Of a DNA stretch of 64,000 bases, positions 17,276 to 26,632 are shown piece by piece (positions within the stretch are counted from its first letter, which is position 1; every line of letters starts with the position of its first letter). This DNA is from Pseudomonas guariconensis (GTDB taxonomy: Bacteria; Pseudomonadota; Gammaproteobacteria; Pseudomonadales; Pseudomonadaceae): NCBI RefSeq assembly GCF_900102675.1, contig NZ_FMYX01000004.1, positions 62,001 to 126,000 of the forward strand, in the 5' to 3' direction. Both the position numbers and the translations under genes were made by a program. Below the pieces are notes generated by a model. The model was given only the letters and a program-made list of their open reading frames with translations. It had not been told where the DNA came from and did no database searches.

Positions 17276-18168
17276 GTCGTTTGAAGGTCCAGCTCGTTGC
17301 GCAGCCACTGCGCCAACTGCTCGGCGCGCCCGTCCGCGGCGCGTCGCGGCACCCATAGCGCCAAGGCTGCGCGGGTAGGCGAGAAGCCCCAAGGTGCGCT
17401 CAGCCGCCCGGCCCGTAGGTCATCCGCCACCAGCGGTTGCGGAGCGATGGCCACCCCCAGACCGGCCACTGCGGCCTCCAGCAGGTAATACAAATGCTCG
17501 AAGGCTTGGCCGAACCTCAACGCGGCCGGGTCAAGCCCTTGCTGCTCGGCCCAGGTCGGCCAGGCCTGTGGGCGCGAGGTGGTATCCAGTAGGGCTTCAT
17601 CGAGCAACGCTTTGGCCGGCGCGCTGCGCAAGCGCTCGAAACCCGCGAAATGCGGGCTCACCACCGGCCCGATGCGCTCCTGGGCCAACACATGAACCTG
17701 CATGTCCGCAGGCCACGGCGGCTCGGCATACACCAGCAAGGCATCCAGTCCGGGGCGCCGGGGGTCCAGGTCGCCTTCACCGGCGGACAAATGCAGCCGC
17801 AGCTCCGGCAAGTCAGCCTTAAGCCGTCCCAAACGCGGGATGAACCAGCGCGCCAGCAGACTGCCAGAACACCCCAGCACGAACGGCGCCTCGCTGACAT
17901 CACGGCTGAGCTCCGCGCAGACCGTGCGCAGCCGATCGAAGGCATCGAAGCTCGCATCGCGCAGGCGTGACCCGGCATCTGTGAGTTTGATGCCGCGCCC
18001 ATCCTTGACGAACAAGGCCACACCCAGATGCTCCTCGAGTACCTTGATCTGTCGGCTGACGGCGCCGTGGGTCACGTGTAGCTGCTCGGCAGCCTGGCTG
18101 ACGCTGTTGAGCCGGGCAGTGGCCTCGAAGGCCCGCAAGGCATTGAGAGGGGGGAGATCCTGGCGCAT
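17272..18168 (-). CDS. trpI: LysR-family activator of trpBA
   Basis: TrpI activates tryptophan synthase expression in fluorescent pseudomonads when its inducer, indoleglycerol phosphate, accumulates. The 298-residue protein has an N-terminal winged helix-turn-helix ([20 protein letters not shown], then [20 protein letters not shown]) and a LysR effector domain with [15 protein letters not shown] near the end. ATG 18168 matches known TrpI starts ([15 protein letters not shown]); an upstream TTG is less likely. It is transcribed away from trpBA, the arrangement known for this pair. Confidence 0.93.
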   Translation of the reverse strand: MRQDLPPLNALRAFEATARLNSVSQAAEQLHVTHGAVSRQIKVLEEHLGVALFVKDGRGIKLTDAGSRLRDASFDAFDRLRTVCAELSRDVSEAPFVLGCSGSLLARWFIPRLGRLKADLPELRLHLSAGEGDLDPRRPGLDALLVYAEPPWPADMQVHVLAQERIGPVVSPHFAGFERLRSAPAKALLDEALLDTTSRPQAWPTWAEQQGLDPAALRFGQAFEHLYYLLEAAVAGLGVAIAPQPLVADDLRAGRLSAPWGFSPTRAALALWVPRRAADGRAEQLAQWLRNELDLQTT

Positions 18169-18329
18169 TTTATATGTGAGATTTTCTGACAAGTTATCGC
18201 AATCTTATCGGTTTTCAGCCAGCCATGTCGTGGTTAGAGTAGGCCCATCGACGAGAAAGGCCTGTTCGCGGGTTCAGCTGCGCACAGGCCCACACGATTT
18301 CACTGATCACATCGCCTATGGAGCGCCCC
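18169..18329. promoter_or_regulatory. trpI-trpB divergent control region
   Basis: 161 bp lie between the divergent trpI and trpB starts. The half next to trpI is AT-rich (TTTTATATGTGAGATTTTC and GTTATCGCAATCTTATCGG) and is the probable place for TrpI binding and the back-to-back promoters. TrpI control from this gap is established in P. aeruginosa and P. putida; the exact sites here are not assigned. Confidence 0.5.
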
Positions 18330-19547
18330 ATGACCCAGACCCAATACCGCGCCGGCCCCGACGCCAACGGCCTGTTCGGCTCGTTCGGCGGCCGCTACGT
18401 GGCCGAAACCCTGATGCCGCTGGTCTTGGACCTGGCCCGCGAATACGAAGCGGCCAAGGCCGATCCGAAGTTCCTCGAGGAATTGGCCTACTTCCAGCGC
18501 GACTACATCGGCCGTCCCAACCCGCTGTACTTCGCTGAGCGCCTGACCGAACACTGCGGCGGCGCGAAAATCTTCTTCAAGCGTGAAGAACTCAACCACA
18601 CCGGCGCGCACAAGGTGAACAACTGCATTGGCCAAGTGCTGCTGGCCAAACGCATGGGCAAGAAACGCCTGATCGCCGAGACCGGCGCCGGCATGCACGG
18701 CGTCGCCACCGCCACCGTGGCCGCACGCTTCGGCCTGCCCTGCGTGATCTACATGGGCGCCACCGACATCGAGCGCCAGCAAGCCAACGTGTTCCGCATG
18801 AAGCTGCTGGGCGCCGAGATCGTCCCGGTCACCGCCGGCACCGGCACCCTCAAGGACGCCATGAACGAGGCCCTGCGCGACTGGGTCACCAACGTCGACG
18901 ACACCTTCTACCTGATCGGCACCGTGGCAGGTCCTCACCCGTACCCGGCGATGGTCCGCGATTTCCAATCGATCATCGGCAAGGAAACCCGCGCCCAGTT
19001 GCATGAGAAGGAAGGCCGCCTGCCTGATAGCCTGATTGCGTGCGTCGGCGGTGGCTCCAACGCCATGGGCCTGTTCCACGACTTCCTCGATGATGCCAGC
19101 GTGCAAATCATCGGCGTCGAAGCCGGTGGCCACGGCGTGAACACCGACAAGCACGCCGCCAGCCTCAACGGCGGCGTCCCGGGCGTGCTGCATGGCAACC
19201 GCACGTACCTGCTGCAGGACGCGGATGGCCAGATCACCGATGCCCACTCGATCTCCGCCGGCCTGGACTACCCGGGGATCGGCCCTGAACACGCCTACCT
19301 GCACGAAGTGAAACGTGTCGAGTACGTCAGCATCACCGACGATGAAGCCCTCGACGCCTTCCACACCTGCTGCCGCCTGGAAGGCATCATTCCGGCCCTG
19401 GAGAGCTCCCATGCTCTGGCCGAAGCGATCAAGCGCGCACCGAACCTGCCCAAGGACCACCTGATGGTCGTGTGCCTGTCCGGACGTGGCGACAAGGACA
19501 TGCAAACCGTGATGAACCATATGGCCGCCCAGGAGAAACAGCCATGA
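18330..19547 (+). CDS. trpB: Tryptophan synthase beta chain
   Basis: Joins indole and serine to make tryptophan using pyridoxal phosphate. The 405-residue protein has the PLP lysine at about residue 95 ([14 protein letters not shown]), the glycine-rich phosphate loop [12 protein letters not shown], and [17 protein letters not shown] 18330 has GGAG upstream; an in-frame ATG four codons earlier is possible. The stop overlaps the trpA start (ATGA at 19544-19547), so the two chains are coupled. Confidence 0.97.
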   Translation: MTQTQYRAGPDANGLFGSFGGRYVAETLMPLVLDLAREYEAAKADPKFLEELAYFQRDYIGRPNPLYFAERLTEHCGGAKIFFKREELNHTGAHKVNNCIGQVLLAKRMGKKRLIAETGAGMHGVATATVAARFGLPCVIYMGATDIERQQANVFRMKLLGAEIVPVTAGTGTLKDAMNEALRDWVTNVDDTFYLIGTVAGPHPYPAMVRDFQSIIGKETRAQLHEKEGRLPDSLIACVGGGSNAMGLFHDFLDDASVQIIGVEAGGHGVNTDKHAASLNGGVPGVLHGNRTYLLQDADGQITDAHSISAGLDYPGIGPEHAYLHEVKRVEYVSITDDEALDAFHTCCRLEGIIPALESSHALAEAIKRAPNLPKDHLMVVCLSGRGDKDMQTVMNHMAAQEKQP

Positions 19548-20353
19548 GCCGTCTTGAACACCGCTTCGCCGAGCTGAAGGCCCAAGGCCGCTCTGCGCTG
19601 GTCACCTTCATCACTGCCGGCGACCCTGGCTATGACGCTTCCCTGGCCATCCTCAAGGGCCTGCCCGAAGCAGGCGCCGACGTGATCGAGCTGGGCATGC
19701 CGTTCACCGACCCGATGGCCGATGGCGTGGCCATCCAGCTGGCGACCTTGCGCGCCCTGGATGCCGGTCAGACCCTGGCGAAAACCTTGCAGATGGTCCG
19801 CGAGTTCCGCGTCGGCAACCAGACCACGCCGATCGTGCTGATGGGCTACTACAACCCGATCCATCGCTTTGGCGTGGAGCGCTTCGTGGCAGAGGCCAAG
19901 GACGCCGGCGTCGATGGCCTGATCATCGTCGACCTGCCGCCTGAGCACGACGCCGAGCTGGCCACCCCGGCCCAGGCCGCAGGCATCGACTTCATCCGCC
20001 TGACCACCCCGACCACCGATGACGCCCGCCTGCCGCGGGTGCTGGAGCGCAGCTCCGGGTTCGTCTACTACGTCTCGGTGGCCGGCGTGACCGGTGCGGG
20101 CTCGGCCACCACCGAGCACGTGCAGCAGGCCATCGCTCGCCTGCGCCGCCACACCGACCTGCCCATCAGCGTGGGTTTCGGCATCCGCACACCGGAGCAG
20201 GCAGCGGCGATCGCCAAGCTGTCCGAAGGCGTGGTGGTCGGTTCGGCGCTGGTCGACAAGATCGCCCAAGCCAAGAGTGCCGACCAGGCAGTGGCTGATG
20301 TGCTGAGCCTGTGCTCGGCACTGGCTGAAGGCGTACGCGGCGCCCGCCTGTAA
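19544..20353 (+). CDS. trpA: Tryptophan synthase alpha chain
   Basis: Cleaves indoleglycerol phosphate and channels indole to TrpB. The 269-residue TIM-barrel protein has the two catalytic blocks [13 protein letters not shown] (Glu) and IIVDLPPEH (Asp), and the phosphate-binding [12 protein letters not shown]. Its start codon overlaps the trpB stop. Two hairpins follow the stop codon, at 20368-20406 and 20419-20438. Confidence 0.97.
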   Translation: MSRLEHRFAELKAQGRSALVTFITAGDPGYDASLAILKGLPEAGADVIELGMPFTDPMADGVAIQLATLRALDAGQTLAKTLQMVREFRVGNQTTPIVLMGYYNPIHRFGVERFVAEAKDAGVDGLIIVDLPPEHDAELATPAQAAGIDFIRLTTPTTDDARLPRVLERSSGFVYYVSVAGVTGAGSATTEHVQQAIARLRRHTDLPISVGFGIRTPEQAAAIAKLSEGVVVGSALVDKIAQAKSADQAVADVLSLCSALAEGVRGARL

Positions 20354-20367
20354 CCTAGCGAGCGCAG

Positions 20368-20438
20368 CGCCAGCCCCGCGGGAGTCACCGCTCGCGGGGG
20401 CTGGCGATAGCCTGCGATGGGCCGCAAAGCGGCCCTTT
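20368..20438 (+). terminator. Double hairpin after trpBA
   Basis: A long stem formed by CGCCAGCCCCGCG and its near-complement (to about 20406) is followed by GGGCCGC-AAA-GCGGCCC-TTT at 20419-20438. The second hairpin is the likely terminator of trpBA; its end touches the stop codon of the convergent gene. Confidence 0.7.
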
Positions 20439-20779
20439 CATTCGAATATCGACAAGTCCAGTGGCCGCACGGCCCCCATCCAGATCGCATGATCCCGGTG
20501 ATCCGCCAGCTCATCCCCCGTCAGCGGATGCAGGAACACCACCAACCCCTTGCGATACAGCGCCAACCACGGCAACACCACGCCCACCACTTCCGGCCCG
20601 AAGGCCAGCTGGCAGCTCCAGTCCGGATGCGGCCCGACCGGCTTCTGGTGCATGCGCCCCATAGTCACGGGAAACAGCCGCGCCGCTTCCTCGCACAGCG
20701 CCCGGGCCTGCTCCATCGTCGCTGCGTCGTAGTACACGTGGGCGTGATAACCCTTGATCCTTTGCACGATTACTCCCAA
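20438..20779 (-). CDS. DOPA 4,5-dioxygenase-family protein
   Basis: A 113-residue small protein of the DOPA_dioxygen family. It shows GYHAHVYY at the start, GPHPDWSCQLAF in the middle, and FLHPLTGDELADHRDHAIWMG near the end; the repeated histidines are plausible metal ligands. Fungal and plant members open the ring of DOPA, but the bacterial role is unknown. It diverges from the next gene, with 42 bp between starts, and its stop touches the trpA terminator. Confidence 0.82.
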   Translation of the reverse strand: MGVIVQRIKGYHAHVYYDAATMEQARALCEEAARLFPVTMGRMHQKPVGPHPDWSCQLAFGPEVVGVVLPWLALYRKGLVVFLHPLTGDELADHRDHAIWMGAVRPLDLSIFE

Positions 20780-20821
20780 ATGAGGTCAAAGGATCACTGG
20801 CCAGCGAAGGGGAGCGATCCT

Positions 20822-21439
20822 GTGAAAAATGCCGAGACTCCAGTGTTCAAACTGGTTCTGTTCGGTGCCGAAAGCAGCCTGGGCAGTGCATTGATCGTCG
20901 AGCTGCTGTCGCGCCAGCACGAGGTCACCGCGGTGGTCGATGACCTTAACCGTCACGCACCGCGTCCTGGGCTGCACTTCAAGCGAGGCGCGCTAGGTGA
21001 CAAGCACCAGGCCGAACAGAGCGTGGCCGGAGGCTCGGCGGTGATCGCCTTGCTTTCAGCGCTGGCGCCAGACGATCTGCCTGCGCAACGGCAAATGGCC
21101 GAAGCCCTGGTGGCAGGCCTTTCGCGTACGACTATACGCCGGCTGTTGCTGGTGGGCGATTTCGATGTGCTGGACAAGCCGGCCGGGCACAGCGAAGCGC
21201 AACGGGCGTGCGCAGACCAGATCGTCGATCAACTACAACGCAGCGCGCTGCGCTGGACGCTGATCAACGCCCCTGAAGAGATGCCAGGCCTGGGCATCGA
21301 GCATTTCCGCAACCTCGATGGAACCCTGGAGCCCGGACTGGCCGGGCCTTTGCAGCGATTGGCGCGGATTGCGGCAGGGATGGTCGATGCCCTGGAGTTG
21401 AATCTGCATCAGGGCGAGCACGTGAACTTCGTGCTCTAG
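20822..21439 (+). CDS. NAD(P)-binding Rossmann-fold protein, NmrA/YesF-like
   Basis: A 205-residue protein starting with a dinucleotide-binding motif (LVLFGAESSLGSALIVELL), followed by VTAVVDD and a stretch LLLVGDFDVL typical of the NAD(P)H-binding atypical short-chain dehydrogenases used in stress responses. I see no YxxxK dyad. It starts with GTG at 20822 behind GGGGAGCG. Function is unknown. It diverges from the DOPA dioxygenase-like gene and converges with the LysR gene. Confidence 0.78.
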   Translation: MKNAETPVFKLVLFGAESSLGSALIVELLSRQHEVTAVVDDLNRHAPRPGLHFKRGALGDKHQAEQSVAGGSAVIALLSALAPDDLPAQRQMAEALVAGLSRTTIRRLLLVGDFDVLDKPAGHSEAQRACADQIVDQLQRSALRWTLINAPEEMPGLGIEHFRNLDGTLEPGLAGPLQRLARIAAGMVDALELNLHQGEHVNFVL

Positions 21440-21484
21440 AACGCGGGGCTGCCTGCGCTGGGCCGCAAAGCAGCGCCCGTGGCA

Positions 21485-22384
21485 TCACAGCCCTCGCTCC
21501 TGCTCCAGCCAATCCACGAACCGCTGGATCAACGCCCCACGCCGCTTGCGCGGCGGCAATACCACGTAATACCCGCGCGTCGAGCGCAAACTGCCTTCGA
21601 GCGGCCGGCACAATAGCCCTTGGTCCACCAGCCCATCCACCAAATGTCGCCAACCGATCGCCACACCTTGGCCGGCAATCGCCGCCTGGATCAACAGCGT
21701 GTAATTGTCGAAACGCATCTGCCCAGGCGGGGGTGGACTGTGCAGACCGAACCCTCGAAAGACCCCCGTCCAATCGAACCAGCGACTGGCCTGTTCACCG
21801 CGCAGATGAAGCAGGGGTAATCGTTGCAAAGCCTCGGCTGACGCGGGTTTGCCACGCATCAGGTTGGGGCTGCAGACAGGGAAGACCTCTTCGTCGAACA
21901 GCCAGCGGCTCTCGCCCTGGTGAAAACGGCCATCGCCAAACAGCACCGCCACGTCGATGTCCGGACGCAGCATGGCCTGACTACGCTCACCGGTCACCAG
22001 GCTGACGTCCACCTGTGGATAAGCCTCATGGAAGCGCGGCAACCGTGGCATCAGCCAAAAGGCCGCAAAGGCGAAGTCGGTGGCCACCTGCAACACTTCG
22101 CGCTGGCCGCGCCCACTGGCCTGGGCGATGCCGTCGTCCATCGCCAGCAACGCTTGGTGAATCTGCTCGAACAGCGCCTGGCCGGTCTCGGTCAACTCAA
22201 TTCCCCGGTAGATCCGGTCGAACAGGCGCGTGCCCAACTGGGCCTCCAGGCGCTTGACCTGCTGGCTCACCGCCGGCTGCGTAGTGCCCAACTCCAATGC
22301 CGCAGCGGTAAAGCCCCGCAACCGGGCGGCAGCCTCGAAGACCCGCAAGGTATCCAGAGAAACGTCAGCGAGGTGCTCAAACAT
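21485..22384 (-). CDS. betR: LysR-family regulator of choline-O-sulfate use
   Basis: A 299-residue LysR protein: helix-turn-helix in the first 60 residues (TLRVFEAAARLRGFTAAALELG, TQPAVSQQVKRLEAQLG) and a ligand-binding domain after. It is divergent from the choline sulfatase gene with a 109-bp shared gap, the usual layout for a pathway-specific LysR activator, so the role is inferred from position and from memory of this gene order in Pseudomonas. ATG 22384 is preferred to an upstream GTG. Confidence 0.8.
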   Translation of the reverse strand: MFEHLADVSLDTLRVFEAAARLRGFTAAALELGTTQPAVSQQVKRLEAQLGTRLFDRIYRGIELTETGQALFEQIHQALLAMDDGIAQASGRGQREVLQVATDFAFAAFWLMPRLPRFHEAYPQVDVSLVTGERSQAMLRPDIDVAVLFGDGRFHQGESRWLFDEEVFPVCSPNLMRGKPASAEALQRLPLLHLRGEQASRWFDWTGVFRGFGLHSPPPPGQMRFDNYTLLIQAAIAGQGVAIGWRHLVDGLVDQGLLCRPLEGSLRSTRGYYVVLPPRKRRGALIQRFVDWLEQERGL

Positions 22385-22413
22385 AAGCGTAGCTAATCCC
22401 ACTCATTGCCCGG

Positions 22414-22430
22414 CATGGGCTTTACCCATG
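22414..22430. promoter_or_regulatory. Candidate LysR operator between regulator and choline sulfatase
   Basis: CATGGGCTTTACCCATG is a perfect 6-bp dyad with a 5-bp spacer, about midway between the two start codons. Its size and position fit a LysR recognition site. An exact DnaA-box sequence (TTATCCACA) follows at 22431-22439. Confidence 0.45.
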
Positions 22431-22493
22431 TTATCCACAGTCGCATCCTCGATCGCAAGCGGTTCCCATAACCTCCAACGATGGAAGGCCCCC

Positions 22494-24011
22494 ATGAAGC
22501 GACCCAACATCCTGTTCATCATGGCCGACCAGATGGCCGCGCCCTTGCTGCCCATCTACAGCTCATCCCCCATCAAGATGCCGCACTTGAGCCGCCTGGC
22601 CGAACAGGCGGTAGTGTTCGACGCTGCGTACTGCAACAGCCCGCTGTGCGCACCCTCGCGCTTCACCCTGGTCAGCGGGCAACTGCCCAGCCGCATTGGT
22701 GCCTACGACAACGCTGCGGATTTCCCAGCCGACGTGCCCACTTATGCTCATTACCTGCGTCGCCTGGGCTATCGCACCGCGCTCTCTGGCAAGATGCATT
22801 TCTGTGGGCCAGACCAACTGCACGGCTACGAAGAACGACTGACCAGCGACATCTACCCGGCCGACTACGGTTGGGCCGTGAACTGGGACGCACCCGACCT
22901 GCGCCCGAGCTGGTACCACAACATGTCCTCGGTACTGCAGGCCGGGCCCTGCGTGCGCACCAACCAACTGGATTTCGATGAAGAGGTGGTGTTCAAGGCC
23001 CGCCAGTATCTCTACGACCATGTTCGCGAGGGCGACGGCCGGCCGTTCTGCCTGACCGTCTCCATGACGCACCCCCATGACCCCTACACGATTCCCAAGC
23101 ACTACTGGGATCTGTACGACGGTGTGGATATCCCCATGCCGCTTGCAACCATTGCCCAAGACGAGCAGGACCCGCACTCCCAACGCCTGCTCAAGGTCTA
23201 TGACCTGTGGGACAAACCCCTGCCGCCGCACAAGGTCCGCGATGCCCGCCGCGCCTATTTCGGCGCCTGCAGCTATATCGACGACAACATCGGCAAGCTC
23301 CTGCAGACCCTGGAGGAATGCGACCTGGCCGAGGACACCCTGATCGTATTTTCCGGTGACCACGGCGACATGCTTGGCGAGCGCGGGCTCTGGTACAAGA
23401 TGCACTGGTTCGAGATGTCGGCCCGGGTGCCACTTCTGGTGCACGCGCCCAAACGCTTCGCCCCGGCGCGGATCAGCGCCAACGTCTCCACCTGTGACCT
23501 GTTACCAACCCTGGTGGAGCTGGCTGGTGGCGCAGTCGAACCAGCCCTGCACCTGGATGGCCGCTCCCTGGTCGGGCACCTGCAAGGGCAGGGTGGGCAT
23601 GACGAGGTGATCGGCGAATACATGGCCGAGGGCACCGTCGGCCCGCTGATGATGATCCGCCGAGGCCCATACAAGTTCGTGTACAGCGAGGACGACCCAT
23701 GTCTACTCTATGACCTGAGCCGCGACCCGCACGAGCGGGAGAACCTCACCGGCAGCCCGGATCATCAGGCGCTGCTGCAGGCATTTGTCGATCAAGCCCG
23801 CCAACGCTGGGACATTCCCGTCCTGCGCCAGCAAGTGCTGGCCAGCCAGCGCCGTCGTCGTCTGGTGGCAGAGGCGCTTTCCATCGGCAAGCTCAAAAGC
23901 TGGGACCACCAACCCTGGGTGGACGCCAGCCAACAGTACATGCGCAACCACATCGATCTCGACGACCTCGAGCGCAAGGCACGTTATCCACAGCCCGCAC
24001 CCCTGGATTGA
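22494..24011 (+). CDS. betC: Choline-sulfatase
   Basis: Hydrolyses choline-O-sulfate to choline and sulfate in the cytoplasm. The 505-residue sulfatase has the formylglycine site CAPSR with Cys52, metal ligands in NILFIMADQ and in VFSGDHGDMLGERGLW, and HPHDPY. The end keeps the choline-sulfatase-specific tail, rich in aromatic residues (SWDHQPWVD). ATG 22494 follows GGAAGGCC. It heads the operon with a choline-binding protein and a SulP transporter, giving both carbon/nitrogen and sulfur from one osmolyte. Confidence 0.93.
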   Translation: MKRPNILFIMADQMAAPLLPIYSSSPIKMPHLSRLAEQAVVFDAAYCNSPLCAPSRFTLVSGQLPSRIGAYDNAADFPADVPTYAHYLRRLGYRTALSGKMHFCGPDQLHGYEERLTSDIYPADYGWAVNWDAPDLRPSWYHNMSSVLQAGPCVRTNQLDFDEEVVFKARQYLYDHVREGDGRPFCLTVSMTHPHDPYTIPKHYWDLYDGVDIPMPLATIAQDEQDPHSQRLLKVYDLWDKPLPPHKVRDARRAYFGACSYIDDNIGKLLQTLEECDLAEDTLIVFSGDHGDMLGERGLWYKMHWFEMSARVPLLVHAPKRFAPARISANVSTCDLLPTLVELAGGAVEPALHLDGRSLVGHLQGQGGHDEVIGEYMAEGTVGPLMMIRRGPYKFVYSEDDPCLLYDLSRDPHERENLTGSPDHQALLQAFVDQARQRWDIPVLRQQVLASQRRRRLVAEALSIGKLKSWDHQPWVDASQQYMRNHIDLDDLERKARYPQPAPLD

Positions 24012-24025
24012 GCAGAGAGACCGCC

Positions 24026-24952
24026 ATGAAGAAGTTCTCCACCGCCCTGATCGCCCTGGCCCTGGGCCTGACCGCCATCCCCGCCCACGCCGACAGCGAT
24101 AGCCAATGCACCACCGTCAAAATGGCCGACCCCGGCTGGAGCGACATCGCCTCCACCAATGCCGTGGCCCGCCTGCTCCTGGAGAGCCTCGGCTACCAGG
24201 TGAAGATCGACAACCTGGCCGTACCGATCATCTTCGGCGGCCTCAAGGACGGTCAGGTGGATGCCTTCCTGGGCAACTGGATGCCCGCGCAGCAGGGCTT
24301 TCACGACAAGTTCGTCGCCAACGGCGACGTGCAGCGTCTGGCGCGCAACCTTGAAGGTACGCAATTCACCCTCGCGGTGCCGGATTACGTCTGGGAGGCC
24401 GGCGTGAAAGACTTCGCTGACCTGCAAAAACATGCCGACGCGTTCGGCAACAAGCTCTACGGCATCGGCTCCGGGGCACCGGCCAACCTGTCGCTCAAAG
24501 AAATCATCGGCAAGAACGCCTTCGGCCTGGGGCAGTGGAAGCTCGTCGAATCCAGCGAACAGGCGATGCTGGCTCAGGTCCAGCGTGCGGTGCAGAAAAA
24601 ACAGTTCATCACCTTCCTCGGCTGGACACCGCACCCGATGAACGTGAAGCTCAAGATGCATTATTTGACGGGCGGCGAGCAGTGGTTCGGCGATAAGGGG
24701 GAGGTGTACACCCTGGTGCGCAAGGGTTATCCACAGGCCTGCCCAAATGCAGCGAAACTGCTGGGCAACCTGCGCTTCAGTCTGGAGATGGAAAACAGCA
24801 TCATGGCCGAGGTTGTGGACAAGAAGGTGAGTTTCGATGAAGCGGCCAAGGCCTGGGTGAAGGCGCATCCAGAATCGTTGAACACTTGGCTGGCCGGGGT
24901 GACCACCAAAGAAGGTGGGGATGCCCAAGAGGCTGTAAAAGCTAGACTTTGA
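24026..24952 (+). CDS. choX: Choline ABC transporter substrate-binding protein
   Basis: A 308-residue periplasmic binding protein with signal peptide MKKFSTALIALALGLTAIPAHA. It belongs to the glycine-betaine/choline family: VKMADPGWSDIASTNAVARLL, FLGNWMPAQQ with an aromatic ligand Trp, and FLGWTPHPMN later. It begins 14 bp after betC. No permease or ATPase gene accompanies it in this window, so it must use a transporter encoded elsewhere. Choline or choline sulfate is the likely ligand; choX here is by similarity. Confidence 0.85.
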   Translation: MKKFSTALIALALGLTAIPAHADSDSQCTTVKMADPGWSDIASTNAVARLLLESLGYQVKIDNLAVPIIFGGLKDGQVDAFLGNWMPAQQGFHDKFVANGDVQRLARNLEGTQFTLAVPDYVWEAGVKDFADLQKHADAFGNKLYGIGSGAPANLSLKEIIGKNAFGLGQWKLVESSEQAMLAQVQRAVQKKQFITFLGWTPHPMNVKLKMHYLTGGEQWFGDKGEVYTLVRKGYPQACPNAAKLLGNLRFSLEMENSIMAEVVDKKVSFDEAAKAWVKAHPESLNTWLAGVTTKEGGDAQEAVKARL

Positions 24953-24972
24953 TCCGCTGAGCGACACATAAC

Positions 24973-25006
24973 CCCTGTGGACACGGGTATACCCGCGCCC
25001 ACAGGG
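24973..25006 (+). terminator. Nested hairpin between choX and the SulP gene
   Basis: CCCTGTGG pairs with CCACAGGG around an inner palindrome GGGTATACCC. It resembles a compact REP unit and lies in the 87-bp gap between two same-strand genes. Without a T-run it is more likely to trim or stabilise mRNA than to stop transcription fully. Confidence 0.5.
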
Positions 25007-25039
25007 CTGGTGAAAAATCTCCAGGAATCTGTACTCCCC

Positions 25040-26605
25040 ATGCCCCACCTGAGCCACCTGCTGCCCTTCCTCACTTGGCTCCCCCGTCAATCGGGCCGCA
25101 GCCTGCGCCAGGACCTGCTGGTGGGCCTCAGCGGCGCGATCCTCGCGCTACCGCAATCGATCGCCTACGCCCTGATCGCCGGCCTGCCCGCCGAATATGG
25201 CCTGTATGCCGCCATCGTGCCGGTGCTGGTGGCCTGCCTGTGGGGCTCGTCCTGGCACCTGATCTGCGGCCCGACCGCAGCCATCTCCATCGTGCTTTAC
25301 GCCAGCATCAGCCCGCTTGCCGTGGCTGGTAGCGACGATTACATCACCTTGGTGCTGCTGCTGACCTTCCTGGGCGGCGTGTTCCAGCTATTGCTGGGGA
25401 TGCTGCGTTTCGGCGCGCTGGTCAATTTCGTCTCCCACTCCGTGGTGCTCGGGTTCACCTTGGGCGCTGCGGTGGTGATCGCCCTCGGTCAGTTGCCCAA
25501 CCTCATGGGCATGGACCTGCCCAGCCAGGCCACGGCGCTGCGCACATTGCAGGACTTACTCAACCATGCCGGCGAGGTCGACCTGCCGTCGCTGGCCCTG
25601 GGCCTGGCGACCCTGCTGATCGGTGTAGTGCTCAAGCTCTGGCGCCCACGCTGGCCCAGCCTGTTGATCAGCCTGGTGGTGGTCAGCGTCATTGCCTGGC
25701 TGCTGCCGAGCGTCTTTGGTCACGTGCCCAGGGTGCCTGCCTTCGTTGGCCAGTTGCCGCCCTTGAGCCCGTTGCCGCTGCTGGATTTGGAACTGATCCT
25801 GCGCCTGCTGCCCAGCGCCGTGGCGGTGGGCATGCTCGGGCTGGTGACCAGCCTGTCGATTGCCCGGTCGTTGTCGGCGCGCTCCGAGCAGTTGATCGAC
25901 GCCAATCAGGAGATCCGTGCCCAGGGCCTGTCGAACATGGTCGGCGCGCTGTTTTCCGGTTATCTGTCATCGGGCTCGTTCACCCGCTCAGGCTTGAGCT
26001 ACGACGCAGGCGCCCGTTCGCCATTGGCCGGGGTGTTCTCGGCATTGTGGGTGGCCCTGTTCGCCGTCACCGGCGCCGGGCTGATCGCACACCTGCCGAT
26101 TCCAGCCATGGCCGGCAGCATTCTGCTGATCTGTTGGGGGTTGGTGGATCACCGGGCCATCCGCTCGCTGTTTCGGGTCAGCCGCTCGGAGTTTCTCGTC
26201 ATGGCGTTGACTGCCGCCGCCACTTTGCTGCTGGAATTGCAGACTGCGATCTATGCGGGCGTGCTGGCATCGCTGTTCTTCTATCTCAAGCGCACCTCGC
26301 GGCCACGGGTGCAACAGAGCCGGGAAGGGGGGATCGATGTGCTGCGGGTAGGGGGGTCGATCTTCTTCGGCGCCGCTCATTATCTTCAGGTACGCCTGCA
26401 ACGCTGCCAAGGGCCGCAGGTCGTGATCGACGCTCGGCAGATCAATTTCATCGACTACTCAGGGGTGGACATGCTGCACCGCGAAGCACGGCGACTGAAG
26501 CGTAATGGCGGGAGCCTCACCTTGCATCGTGCCAGGCCGCAGGTGATCGAAGAATTGCAAAAGCTTGAAGGCGCCGCGCTGTGCCCGATCCGCTTCGAAG
26601 AGTGA
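25040..26605 (+). CDS. SulP-family transporter of the choline-sulfate operon
   Basis: A 521-residue SulP/SLC26 transporter: family start LRQDLLVGLSGAILALPQSIAYALIAGLPAEYGLYA, about 10-14 helices, and a STAS domain at the end (VVIDARQINFIDYSGVDML). It differs clearly from the SulP at 2373-3908 and has the fuller classic SulP N-terminus. In the choline-sulfate operon it could import choline sulfate or sulfate, or export the sulfate released by BetC. ATG 25040 was chosen because the family homology starts there; an in-frame ATG sits at 24977. Confidence 0.87.
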   Translation: MPHLSHLLPFLTWLPRQSGRSLRQDLLVGLSGAILALPQSIAYALIAGLPAEYGLYAAIVPVLVACLWGSSWHLICGPTAAISIVLYASISPLAVAGSDDYITLVLLLTFLGGVFQLLLGMLRFGALVNFVSHSVVLGFTLGAAVVIALGQLPNLMGMDLPSQATALRTLQDLLNHAGEVDLPSLALGLATLLIGVVLKLWRPRWPSLLISLVVVSVIAWLLPSVFGHVPRVPAFVGQLPPLSPLPLLDLELILRLLPSAVAVGMLGLVTSLSIARSLSARSEQLIDANQEIRAQGLSNMVGALFSGYLSSGSFTRSGLSYDAGARSPLAGVFSALWVALFAVTGAGLIAHLPIPAMAGSILLICWGLVDHRAIRSLFRVSRSEFLVMALTAAATLLLELQTAIYAGVLASLFFYLKRTSRPRVQQSREGGIDVLRVGGSIFFGAAHYLQVRLQRCQGPQVVIDARQINFIDYSGVDMLHREARRLKRNGGSLTLHRARPQVIEELQKLEGAALCPIRFEE

Positions 26606-26608
26606 TGA

Positions 26609-26625
26609 GGGCCGCTGTGCGGCCC
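26609..26625. terminator. Hairpin between convergent SulP and aroE genes
   Basis: GGGCCGC and GCGGCCC are separated by TGT in the 27-bp gap between the two stop codons. There is no clear T-run, so termination strength is uncertain. Confidence 0.5.
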
Positions 26626-26632
26626 AACTCTG

